This document shows, in pieces, positions 1-6,952 of a stretch of 8,718 nucleotides of DNA (position 1 is its first letter; the number at the start of each line of letters is the position of its first letter). Under the pieces are notes generated by a model that worked only from the letters and a program-made list of their open reading frames with translations, had not been told where the DNA came from and did no database searches. Location: assembly GCA_020344865.1 (NCBI GenBank), contig CP070830.1, positions 35,414 through 44,131 on the forward strand, given 5' to 3'. Made by a program: the position numbers and the translations under genes. The DNA comes from Planctomycetota bacterium (GTDB taxonomy: Bacteria; Planctomycetota; Phycisphaerae; Sedimentisphaerales; Anaerobacaceae).

Positions 1-1355
1 TTGACATCGCCAACAGCATTTGGTTCCCTCCAATGGACTATTTTACTCAGATAAAGCTCTTCGTTCCCCTCGTACTCCGCACTATGCTCAGGCGTATGGC
101 AATCGCCGCAATCGGACATCGGTTGGGTGGTCAGGGCCTTGCCAAGCGTCATGTTATGTTCCGAGCCCGGCCCGTGGCAGTTCTCACAGCCGACATTCTT
201 CAAATGGCCCGTTTCATCTTCGGACACAAAGCCGCTCACGTATCGCATGCCGACAACATGGCAGACAACACATTCCGGGTCATACTGCGACCCGACCTTC
301 TCAAGGGTTGCATAAGCCTTTGCATGCGCCTTGCCGCTCCACCTCTCGTATTCGTACTCGTGGCAGAGCTTACAGGACTTCGAGCCGGTATACTCCAGAC
401 CATTCGGCAAAACAAAACGCGGTTGTTTCTCCAGAAGATTGTCCTCTTTTACGAGTTGCTGGTACGTCTTGTACAACTCAACAAGCGACTCTTCCTGCGC
501 CAGCTCTTCCGTCACAGGTACGGACGAAAAACTGTAAGTCAGTTTCTTTTCACCCCCGGCAGCTATTTGCAACCTGCCTACATATTTGCCGAGCCGCCCC
601 GCCGAGATAACCAACGGCCTTGCACTGGCCTCACCAATTATCCCGGGCTCATCAGATTCAGCCGGACAAACCAGAAAATCCACAAGCCCTGTCTTTGCAA
701 TAGAATCTATAATTGCATCATCACAAAGCTTCAAAATTAGAATGTTGACGGTTTGGCCCTCGCACCCGTGTGTGAAAAGCTCACCGAGCCGCTCTATCGG
801 TTGCGTTTCCGCGTCAAAGGCGCCGACCGTCACGGCTGTCTCTATCCCGCCTAATGACAGCCGCTTCGTAAACTTCGTCGGCAGGCCCGCTTCAACCTCG
901 CCCTGAAAGCCTATAACATCAAAAACTGACCCTATACCCTCCAGTAAATCGAGACTCTTCGCTATCTCCACGTCCCGCTCGCTCAGACTGACCAAATCGT
1001 AACCAAGCAGACCAAAGGCCTGGATTACTATATTGAACTTGATTAAATCCTGCTCACCATCTCCTTCTACAAACTCACCTGTATCCACAATCAACCGTTT
1101 TGACCCAGATACGCTGTTAAGAACCTCCGCCCGCCTGTCAAGGCCCCCGAGCTGTCCCCCGCTGCAGCCGCACGGCTTCAACGCCCCAAGCTCGTTGCCG
1201 GTTATAAAAACCGTTAATACATCGCCTGAGTCATCCGCTTCGGATTTGCCGCACGCAGAAATTGCCGGCCGCCCCGCCGGACACCCCCCCGAAATACTTA
1301 ACAAACACCACACTCCGACCGTCAATGCAAAAGTGCAAATGGCTAATCGCATCAT
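1..1355 (-). CDS. Multiheme c-type cytochrome (cytochrome c554-like) fused to a degenerate metallophosphatase-like domain; C-terminus off the left edge
   Basis: The minus frame is open from ATG 1355 to the window edge, giving 451 residues without the C-terminus. An in-frame TAG at 1359-1361 rules out an earlier start. Residues 1-25 are a hydrophobic export signal ending in SISGGC, so a lipoprotein is possible but the lipobox is weak. Four haem c sites are visible: CKLCH 328-332, CVVCH 362-366, CENCH 390-394 and CGDCH 416-420. With SGKAH (340-344) and CHGPGSEH they match the cytochrome c554/c' family, so the product should be a periplasmic electron-transfer protein. Residues 45-265 align in order with 5'-nucleotidase-type metallophosphatases (VDTGE 90-94, GYDLVSLSERD 118-128, VDFLV 225-229, GKYVG 256-260), but the expected GD, GNHE and GH-H metal ligands are absent. 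The motif KPCGCSGGQLGG (60-71) is conspicuous. It lies 13 nt behind the DUF1573 gene and has only a weak ribosome site, which suggests co-translation. The electron partner is unknown. Confidence 0.88.
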   Translation of the reverse strand, partial: MMRLAICTFALTVGVWCLLSISGGCPAGRPAISACGKSEADDSGDVLTVFITGNELGALKPCGCSGGQLGGLDRRAEVLNSVSGSKRLIVDTGEFVEGDGEQDLIKFNIVIQAFGLLGYDLVSLSERDVEIAKSLDLLEGIGSVFDVIGFQGEVEAGLPTKFTKRLSLGGIETAVTVGAFDAETQPIERLGELFTHGCEGQTVNILILKLCDDAIIDSIAKTGLVDFLVCPAESDEPGIIGEASARPLVISAGRLGKYVGRLQIAAGGEKKLTYSFSSVPVTEELAQEESLVELYKTYQQLVKEDNLLEKQPRFVLPNGLEYTGSKSCKLCHEYEYERWSGKAHAKAYATLEKVGSQYDPECVVCHVVGMRYVSGFVSEDETGHLKNVGCENCHGPGSEHNMTLGKALTTQPMSDCGDCHTPEHSAEYEGNEELYLSKIVHWREPNAVGDV

Positions 1356-1368
1356 ACGCTAGGACAGC

Positions 1369-2490
1369 CTATTGAGGTGCAGACTTTCTTTGTTGTCGGT
1401 TATAGAATCCGCGACAGTTTATTTTCAGCCTCTCGCCGTCTTTTATATTCACGAAAAACGTGTCAGAAAAAAGTCTTTTTTGCTCGCCGGCTGCCGGCGG
1501 CGTTATCTCAAGCTCAAACTTATAGCGATTGTCAATCTTCTCCTGACTCAAAACCTTTATAGTATCTTCTTTCGAAGACACCGATTCCACCTCGAAATCC
1601 TCATCATAGTTGTTCAGTATCCAGACTTCCTTCGTCACAGGTTTTTGGGACTCGACCTTGTGCAGGACAATCGATGGTGGGTCAACCTTAAACCTCGGCA
1701 GCACCCTAAAGGGAATAGTGACCGAAGCACATTGCGGATGAGTCAGGCTAATCACAATATTTCCGTTATGACTCTTCTTCGCTAACTCCATATCGACCTT
1801 CGGCTGAATAACGACCTTCGTCGCCTTTGCAGAAGAATTGTAGTCGGCTCTTATCGCGTCCACCGTGGACTTGAAACGACCCGTCGCCCTGAAACCCTTG
1901 ACCGAAAACGGCTTGCCGTCGACGCTGGTAAGCGTAATCGCAGGACACGCGGCATTCTCCTTATTAAGCAGCAGCTTAAGTTGCTTCGGCTCAAACTCCA
2001 CCTTCTGCACGATCGCCGCCTTTATGGCCAGTGCCACCTTGGGCTTCGTCTTATCATTGCTGTGTACGTACAGGTGCTTCTTGGAAGAGCCCGGCCGTGA
2101 GCTTGCCTTGTAACTTACCTTCAACGTCCCGCTTTCCCCGGGTTCATATTCCTTCTTCTCCAGCGTAAACGGCGTACAGCCGCAGCTCTTCGTCACGTTC
2201 GTGATTTTCAAAAGGTCGTCACCTGCATTTTCAAATTTAAACTCACAGACGTTTTTTGTCCCGGGCCCGACCTGCCCGAAATCATAAGTCACGCTCTCAA
2301 ACATAAGCCTCGGCCCCACCACGACCACCTCGGCCGCTGGCTCAGCTTTTGCCTTCTCAGCTACCTCATTCGACACTTTTAACTCGGCTTCGGGCTCTTC
2401 CGTCGCCAACGCCTGCTCCTGACAGCCCATTTGACCGAGTAAAACGACGCCAAAAATAAAAATCACCAAAGTTAGCAAATCCCGCTTCAT
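1369..2490 (-). CDS. Exported DUF1573 protein, probable lipoprotein
   Basis: This is a 373-residue protein. Residues 1-22 are a signal peptide (MKRD, a hydrophobic stretch, then QMGC), so C23 may be lipidated, although QMG is a poor lipobox. A Glu/Ala/Lys-rich linker (24-57) follows. Residues 60-158 are a clear DUF1573 domain: YDFGQVGPG, FKFENAG, the signature SCGCT (102-106), EPGESG and a closing HSN strand. Residues 165-265 and 270-360 look like further beta-sandwich repeats of the same Ig/ASPM-like kind but without the CGC motif. DUF1573 proteins are common in Planctomycetota and Bacteroidota and have no settled function. The ATG at 2490 is chosen over an upstream in-frame TTG (2511) because GGAG lies 9 nt before it, and because the TTG would add a charged stretch before the signal peptide. 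The gene leads the unit with the cytochrome, which suggests a role at the same envelope site. Confidence 0.88.
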   Translation of the reverse strand: MKRDLLTLVIFIFGVVLLGQMGCQEQALATEEPEAELKVSNEVAEKAKAEPAAEVVVVGPRLMFESVTYDFGQVGPGTKNVCEFKFENAGDDLLKITNVTKSCGCTPFTLEKKEYEPGESGTLKVSYKASSRPGSSKKHLYVHSNDKTKPKVALAIKAAIVQKVEFEPKQLKLLLNKENAACPAITLTSVDGKPFSVKGFRATGRFKSTVDAIRADYNSSAKATKVVIQPKVDMELAKKSHNGNIVISLTHPQCASVTIPFRVLPRFKVDPPSIVLHKVESQKPVTKEVWILNNYDEDFEVESVSSKEDTIKVLSQEKIDNRYKFELEITPPAAGEQKRLFSDTFFVNIKDGERLKINCRGFYNRQQRKSAPQ

Positions 2491-2499
2491 AATTCTAAT

Positions 2500-2503
2500 C
2501 TCC
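2500..2503 (-). promoter_or_regulatory. Ribosome binding site deciding the DUF1573 start
   Basis: On the minus strand GGAG sits 9 nt upstream of ATG 2490. It lies downstream of the alternative TTG at 2511, so it supports the later start. Confidence 0.65.
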
Positions 2504-2510
2504 AAACCCA

Positions 2511-2539
2511 ATTATATTAACATCCCAAAACCCCTATAA
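2511..2539 (-). promoter_or_regulatory. Tentative promoter of the DUF1573-cytochrome unit
   Basis: On the minus strand a perfect TATAAT (2516 to 2511) is preceded, after 17 bp, by TTATAG (2539 to 2534), a poor match to TTGACA. Transcription would begin only a few bases before the ribosome site, a very short leader. The region is AT-rich, so a chance match is quite possible. Confidence 0.25.
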
Positions 2540-2731
2540 TAACAAAAAAAACGCCCCTACGCAAGGAATTTCCGGTCAAAAGTTTGGTAAAATGTCACCG
2601 CCACCAACATACAAACATAGCACTCGTGAACAGAAGTCTCAGCGTCAATTCTCAAATATTATCGGCCAAAGTACCCTTTAAATACGCTTCTCATAACCAA
2701 CCGGTTCAATTTGTCCGCCAAACGGCAAAAA

Positions 2732-2761
2732 TTGCTTCAGTTCCGAGAAATAGACTATAAA
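2732..2761 (+). promoter_or_regulatory. Candidate sigma70-type promoter of the GH4 gene
   Basis: TTGCTT (2732-2737) and TATAAA (2756-2761) are separated by 18 bp. Transcription would start near 2768, leaving a leader of about 65 nt. The -10 matches five of six consensus bases and the -35 three of six. This is based on consensus only, and sigma preference in this lineage is uncertain. Confidence 0.35.
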
Positions 2762-2818
2762 ATAAGCAACAGATGTCTGCTAAAAACCGTTAATAACCTT
2801 AAAACACCCCCGAAACAC

Positions 2819-2823
2819 AGGAG
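2819..2823 (+). promoter_or_regulatory. Ribosome binding site of the GH4 gene
   Basis: AGGAG is followed by a 9-nt A-rich spacer and ATG 2833. It supports this start, and the protein begins directly with the Rossmann strand as usual for GH4. Confidence 0.7.
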
Positions 2824-2832
2824 ATTAAAAAA

Positions 2833-4266
2833 ATGAGCAAAAAGATAGCGATGATTGGCGCAGGAAGTATCGTCTTCTGCAAAACTCTAATGAATGACAT
2901 CATGGCCACGCCCGCACTCGCCGACTGCGAGTTTGTCCTGATGGACCTCGACAAGCCCAGGCTCCAGCGAATGGAGACCTTCGCCAAACAAATGCTCGCC
3001 GACAACAACATCCCCGGCAAGGTCTCCGCCACAACCAAGCTCACCGAAGCTGTAAAAGATGCTGACTTCGTCGTCGTGATGATTCAGGTCGGAGGCGTAG
3101 AAGCGTTCGGCATCGATTACAAAATACCGCTCAAGTACGGCGTTGACCAGTGCATCGGCGATTCACTCGGCCCCGGCGGCGTCTTCCGCGGACTAAGGAC
3201 CATCCCCGTCCTCGTTGATATCGCCCGCGAAATGGAAAAACTCGCCAGACCCGGCGCGATTATGCTCCAGTACGCCAACCCAATGGCCGGCAACTGCCTG
3301 GCCCTCGGCAGGGCCTCCAACGTCCCGTTCGTCGGCCTCTGTCACGGCGTTCAGACAACTCTCGATTTAATCGCACGATACTGCGAGGTCCCCAAAAACG
3401 AAATTACATACACCTGCGGCGGAATCAACCACATGGACTGGTTCCTTACATTGGAACACAAAGGACGAGACCTGTACCCCTTACTGCGGGAAGTCTTCGA
3501 AAAGCCCGAATATTACAAAAACGAAAAGGTCCGCGGCGAGGTCTTCCGCCACTTCGGCTACTTCATGACCGAGAGCACCGGCCACCTCAGCGAATACGTA
3601 CCCTGGTTCCGCAAGAACAAGGACGCCCTGGAACTCTACTGCGACGAGCCGAGCTTCGGCGGCGAAACCGGCGCATACTACAACTGGTGCAAGGCTATCG
3701 CCGAAAAATACGCAAAGCACGACCCCCTCGAATTCGAATCCACCAAAATTGAAAAACGCAGCGTCGAATACTGCTCATACATCATAGAGGCGGTCGCAAC
3801 CGGCAATCCCTTCCGCCTTATGGGCAACGTCCGCAATGACGGCTACATCACCAATCTGCCCCCCGGCTGCTGCGTCGAAGTCCCAACCTTCGCCGACGAC
3901 AACGGCCTGCACCCGACTGTCATAGGCGACCTGCCCTCCCAGTGCGCCGCCGCATGCATGACCAATATCAACGTCCAGATTCTCGCCGGAGAAGCCGCAT
4001 TGGATGCCGACACGGAGAAAATCGTCCACGCCCTCGCTATGGACCCCTTGACCTCCGCGGTCTGCACCCTAAAGCAAGCACGCGACATGGCCGCCGAAAT
4101 GCTCGAGGCCCAGCGACAATGGCTCCCCCAGTTCAAGGGAAAGAACGTCGCACCAAAGCCAACCATCAGCATTCCGAAAGACTGTAAGCCCGTCGACGTG
4201 CCACTCGACCCGGCACTCGCCATCGGAAAACGATTCGGAACGCTAATCGAGCAGGAAACCGACTAA
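2833..4266 (+). CDS. melA: Glycoside hydrolase family 4, MelA-type alpha-galactosidase
   Basis: This 477-residue protein has no signal peptide and so should be cytoplasmic. GH4 enzymes cleave glycosides by an NAD+- and Mn2+-dependent oxidation-elimination mechanism; the MelA branch releases galactose from alpha-galactosides such as melibiose. The N-terminal Rossmann motif is IGAGS (8-12), with an acidic strand end VLMDLD (35-40). Further hallmarks are SLGPGGVFRGLRTIP (111-125), NPMA (149-152), the metal-binding Cys in GLCHGVQ (C170) and His in GINHMDW (H200), then GYFMTES and EYVPWF (242-259). A long stretch, GNVRNDG to TNINVQ (331-382), is close to E. coli MelA as I remember that sequence. 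The protein is about 25 residues longer than E. coli MelA, with a Pro/Lys-rich tail after residue 435. The neighbours include no permease, regulator or other galactoside gene, so the physiological substrate is open; alpha-galacturonidase or alpha-glucosidase activity cannot be excluded within GH4. Confidence 0.93.
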   Translation: MSKKIAMIGAGSIVFCKTLMNDIMATPALADCEFVLMDLDKPRLQRMETFAKQMLADNNIPGKVSATTKLTEAVKDADFVVVMIQVGGVEAFGIDYKIPLKYGVDQCIGDSLGPGGVFRGLRTIPVLVDIAREMEKLARPGAIMLQYANPMAGNCLALGRASNVPFVGLCHGVQTTLDLIARYCEVPKNEITYTCGGINHMDWFLTLEHKGRDLYPLLREVFEKPEYYKNEKVRGEVFRHFGYFMTESTGHLSEYVPWFRKNKDALELYCDEPSFGGETGAYYNWCKAIAEKYAKHDPLEFESTKIEKRSVEYCSYIIEAVATGNPFRLMGNVRNDGYITNLPPGCCVEVPTFADDNGLHPTVIGDLPSQCAAACMTNINVQILAGEAALDADTEKIVHALAMDPLTSAVCTLKQARDMAAEMLEAQRQWLPQFKGKNVAPKPTISIPKDCKPVDVPLDPALAIGKRFGTLIEQETD

Positions 4267-4306
4267 TCCGACGCGCCGCGAGAAAACAACTTAAGTAGCC
4301 CGGCTT

Positions 4307-5701
4307 CTAAACCTTCGGCTTCGGAGTTCTTACAACCTTCAGCAAGCCTTTGACATCTTTCTTAACTCTCTCAGGGCCTATAGTCACTGTTGTACTTCCA
4401 ATGAAGCTGCCGTAGTCCTCATAGACCTCAACAGTATATGTCCCCGGCCCGAAGGGCCCAAGTACCGCACTCACAGGATAAGGACATACGCACCAGCAAG
4501 GATTGGGGGTCTCCTCCGTCTCATACAGCGTTATCGCGTAATCCTCCACCACCATCTCCAGTTCCACTTCGTCCGCGCAGCAGTTGGCCGTCACCATATC
4601 TTCGAAATAAATATAGCTGCCTTTAACCGTCACACTGAACCGTGTCTCGCTGAAATCCTCCGCCTGGACTGAATTCACATCGCACGGTAATACATCGTAC
4701 ACAATCTCTGCCTCCGGCTCCACGCCTAATGCCTCCAGCGCATCTCCGAGCTGCTCAACGCCTCTCTCGAGCGCACCGGCCGACTGCTCCTGGTGCTGCA
4801 TCGCAGAATGAATCCGCTGCCTGGCCTTGATTATGTCGCCTTTCCTCAAATCACCATAATCTTTGCTGCCAAGCGCCTCCTCAAGGGCCTCATACGCAAC
4901 CAGTTCTCTCTCCAGCGCAATATCAATCCCCTCCAGCGCCGTCTCCTTCTCAGCTAACGCCAACTCAATCTCGAAAATAGCAAGACCAGCACCACCAATA
5001 CCTGTCCAATAAAGTTCCTCGACCTCCCCGGCGGATAAAGCCCTGTTATAAATCATTACATCGTCGATTTTGCCGTCAAAGCGAAACGGCCCCGTAAAAC
5101 CCGGACCGCCAATCCAAACCGGTACATTATTCAAAGACTTCGCAGGCCCGGAATCCGTCCCAACAAGAATTCCATCAACATAAATTTCCCCATCTGTCGA
5201 ATTAACTCGAACTGCTGCTACATGATGCCATAAACCGTCATTTACCGTCACGCTGCTCTGAAAGAGCACACCATAACCGCTATTGTAAATGTGAAACTGT
5301 ACCCTTCCGTCATTTAGTATGCTCACTCCATAACTTCCATGCGCAGAACTGTCGCTCCTTTGAACTACAATCGCATGTCCCTTTACGATGTCGGTCTGCA
5401 CCCACGCTGAAACCGAAAATTGGCCAGTCCCTGTTACTGCAGGCCCCGTACCGCAACTAATATAGTCATTCACACCATCAAACTCCAGCGCACCATCAAT
5501 CTGGCCCGTTGTCCACACCGGGTCACCAATGAACGTGCCATCATTGTCTCCGGCAGAATCGTATGCTATGGTCCCGCTGCCCTCGTCAAGCGACCAGTGC
5601 GCAATCAGCCCATTGACATCGACCGCCGACGCCGGCGCACACACGCCCAATAGCACAAATGCCGACACAATCACCAAACTTAAACTTACCTTCCGCGCCA
5701 T
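4307..5701 (-). CDS. Secreted LamG-domain protein with coiled-coil segment and Cys-containing C-terminal domain (copy A)
   Basis: This is a 464-residue protein. Residues 1-26 are a signal peptide with cleavage expected after APASA. Residues 27-232 form a LamG/concanavalin-like beta-sandwich, recognisable by LIAHWSLDEGSGT, the GALEFDG strand, WHHVAAV and the closing IDDVMIYNRALS with EVEELYW. Such domains bind carbohydrate or protein ligands outside the cell. Residues 245-328 are a charged Ala/Glu/Leu-rich helical segment, probably a coiled coil. Residues 332-443 form a beta-rich domain with a Cys pair (ANCCADE) and a CWCVC cluster, followed by GPFGPGTYTVEVYE and a basic tail. I do not recognise a named family for that last domain. 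The ATG at 5701 is preferred to a TTG at 5716, because AAGGAG lies 5 nt upstream and the signal peptide starts there. It lies downstream of the paralogue at 5875-6882, in the same direction. The ligand is unknown. Confidence 0.85.
   Translation of the reverse strand: MARKVSLSLVIVSAFVLLGVCAPASAVDVNGLIAHWSLDEGSGTIAYDSAGDNDGTFIGDPVWTTGQIDGALEFDGVNDYISCGTGPAVTGTGQFSVSAWVQTDIVKGHAIVVQRSDSSAHGSYGVSILNDGRVQFHIYNSGYGVLFQSSVTVNDGLWHHVAAVRVNSTDGEIYVDGILVGTDSGPAKSLNNVPVWIGGPGFTGPFRFDGKIDDVMIYNRALSAGEVEELYWTGIGGAGLAIFEIELALAEKETALEGIDIALERELVAYEALEEALGSKDYGDLRKGDIIKARQRIHSAMQHQEQSAGALERGVEQLGDALEALGVEPEAEIVYDVLPCDVNSVQAEDFSETRFSVTVKGSYIYFEDMVTANCCADEVELEMVVEDYAITLYETEETPNPCWCVCPYPVSAVLGPFGPGTYTVEVYEDYGSFIGSTTVTIGPERVKKDVKGLLKVVRTPKPKV
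4712..4957 (-). repeat. Coiled-coil coding repeat, copy A
   Basis: This encodes residues 249-330 of the 4307-5701 gene. It matches 5890-6135 without gaps: by hand count about 74 of 82 residues are identical, and the DNA is also close. The two form a direct repeat about 1.2 kb apart. Confidence 0.85.
5462..5626 (-). repeat. LamG N-terminal coding repeat, copy A
   Basis: This encodes residues 26-80 of the 4307-5701 gene and pairs with 6643-6807. By hand count 42 of 55 residues are identical, and runs such as WSLDEGSGTIAYDSAGDNDG are exact. Similarity falls sharply beyond residue 80. Confidence 0.8.
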
Positions 5702-5775
5702 TTTTTCTCCTTCCAAAAAAAATTAACATTAAATTATGCCCGTATAGGCAACACACCTACACGCGATTTTCAGTG
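5702..5775 (-). repeat. Duplicated 5' leader, copy A, with ribosome binding site
   Basis: On the minus strand this stretch, immediately upstream of ATG 5701, closely matches the leader of the paralogue at 6883-6952. Shared blocks are GCCTAT, GCATAATTTAAT, a T-run and AAGGAG followed by A-run to the ATG. The ribosome site AGGAG is at 5707-5711. The conserved AT-rich block could contain a promoter, but I cannot place a good -35/-10 pair. Confidence 0.6.
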
Positions 5776-5874
5776 CAAAGCAGGCCTACCATTACTAAGT
5801 GCGCCCAACGCCCGATTGGTTTAACCTCGCAACTCCTTAAACTTTACCTCTGAAAAACTAAAATTTCCCGTCCA

Positions 5875-6882
5875 TCACGGCTCGTTCGGCTCCGGCTCTA
5901 CGCCTAATGCCTCCAGCGCATCTCCTAACTGCTCAACGCCTCTTTCCAACGCGCCGGCCGACTGGGCCTGATGCTGTATCGCTGAATGAATCCGCTGCCT
6001 GGCCTTGATTATATCGCTTTTCTTCAAATCACCATAATCCTTGCTCTCAAGCGCCTCCTCAAGGGCATCATACGCCACCAGTTCCTTCTCCAGCGCAATA
6101 TCAATCCCCTCCAGCGCCGCCTCCTTCTCAGCCAACGCCTCCTCAACCTGCATTATGGCAATCTCTAAGTCACTAAATACCTCCCAATAGAGCTGTTCAA
6201 CCTCCGCAGCAGACAAAGCCCTGTTGAAAATCATTACCTCGTCGATTGAGCCGTCACAATCCCAATCAGAATTGTTTTGCCACCTCCCGATATACAATGG
6301 TTGGCTTGTCGCAATAGGCGTTATCGTATTTGGTAAACTGTTAACCAGAACACCATTTTCATACAAGTTAACTGTATCGCCGTCAAATGTCCCCACGTAG
6401 AAAGCCCATTCATTAGTAATAGCATCCCCCGGCGTATATACCCATACCTTTTTTGTCCAGTTACCGTTTGATATTCCAAAACCCATGTGCCTGCCTGTGC
6501 TCGTAAAAAGGAAATAATTACCGGAGCTGGTTGAGGGCTGCTTTGCCACTATCGCCTGCCTGTAACTATCATTCAGATTCACCCATGCCGCCACAGTCCC
6601 CGCAGAAATCAATGTCAAGCTGTCATCATGAGGTACCTGAACATAATCGCCGCTACCGTCAAAACCCAGCGCGCCGCCAATCTGCCCGCTCGTCCAGGCC
6701 GCGCTGCCATTCAGCACCCCGTCATTGTCTCCGGCCGAATCGTACGCTATCGTCCCGCTGCCCTCGTCAAGCGACCAGTAAGCAACCAGCCCATTGACAT
6801 CAACTGCTGACGCCGGCCCGCACACAACCAACAGCACAACTGTCGAGACAATCACCAAATTTAAACTTCTCTGCCGCTCCAT
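5875..6882 (-). CDS. Secreted LamG-domain protein with coiled-coil tail (copy B)
   Basis: This is a 335-residue protein. Residues 1-26 are a signal peptide (cleavage after GPASA). Residues 27-233 are a LamG beta-sandwich with LVAYWSLDEGSGT, ALGFDGSGDYV, WAFYVGTFDG, LYENGVLV, PLYIGR and the closing IDEVMIFNRALS. Residues 246-331 are the same Ala/Glu-rich helical segment as in copy A, and the protein ends just after it (EPNEP). The Cys-containing domain of copy A is absent; I saw no remnant of it in the 173 bp between the stop and the start of copy A. ATG 6882 has GGAG 6 nt upstream. The signal peptide, first 55 mature residues and coiled coil are very close to copy A, whereas residues 81-209 are strongly diverged, so the two probably bind different ligands. 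A role in adhesion or glycan binding is inference from LamG. Confidence 0.85.
   Translation of the reverse strand: MERQRSLNLVIVSTVVLLVVCGPASAVDVNGLVAYWSLDEGSGTIAYDSAGDNDGVLNGSAAWTSGQIGGALGFDGSGDYVQVPHDDSLTLISAGTVAAWVNLNDSYRQAIVAKQPSTSSGNYFLFTSTGRHMGFGISNGNWTKKVWVYTPGDAITNEWAFYVGTFDGDTVNLYENGVLVNSLPNTITPIATSQPLYIGRWQNNSDWDCDGSIDEVMIFNRALSAAEVEQLYWEVFSDLEIAIMQVEEALAEKEAALEGIDIALEKELVAYDALEEALESKDYGDLKKSDIIKARQRIHSAIQHQAQSAGALERGVEQLGDALEALGVEPEPNEP
5890..6135 (-). repeat. Coiled-coil coding repeat, copy B
   Basis: This encodes residues 250-331 of the 5875-6882 gene and is the partner of 4712-4957. It is the most conserved part of the two paralogues. Confidence 0.85.
6643..6807 (-). repeat. LamG N-terminal coding repeat, copy B
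   Basis: This encodes residues 26-80 of the 5875-6882 gene and is the partner of 5462-5626. Confidence 0.8.
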
Positions 6883-6952
6883 TTTTTTCTCCTTTCAAAA
6901 AAAGTTATATTAAATTATGCAAACATAGGCACCACACCCATGCCCGATTTCA
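6883..6952 (-). repeat. Duplicated 5' leader, copy B, with ribosome binding site
   Basis: This is the partner of 5702-5775, directly upstream of ATG 6882. The GGAG ribosome site is at 6889-6892. It contains the same GCATAATTTAAT block and T-run. Conservation outside coding sequence means that either the duplication included the leader or the leader is functionally constrained. Confidence 0.6.

Larger units (their letters stand above)
2491..2832. other. Divergent intergenic region, 342 bp
   Basis: This lies between the starts of the DUF1573 gene (leftward) and the GH4 gene (rightward). It is AT-richer than the flanking genes. I see no open frame with a ribosome site, no RNA gene and no convincing operator palindrome. 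It should hold the promoters of both units; candidate elements are listed separately. Confidence 0.7.

Noticed and set aside
20..906. Several plus-strand open frames of 62-235 codons
   Set aside because: They lie opposite the cytochrome gene, whose minus frame carries four CXXCH motifs and a coherent domain order. The plus-frame translations are low-complexity Arg/Ser/Pro-rich with no recognisable domain.
2535..2540. Perfect TATAAT on the plus strand
   Set aside because: It has no good -35 at 16-18 bp and would leave a leader of about 285 nt before the GH4 gene. The candidate at 2732-2761 is better placed.
4267..4306. Possible bidirectional terminator between the convergent GH4 and LamG genes
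   Set aside because: The 40-bp gap holds no stem with a T-run that I can find. Termination there is plausible from context but not visible.
5717..5874. Possible remnant of the Cys-containing domain downstream of LamG copy B, which would make copy B a truncated version of copy A
   Set aside because: Reading past the stop of copy B on the minus strand shows no resemblance to residues 331-464 of copy A. The stop seems a genuine end or the loss was complete.
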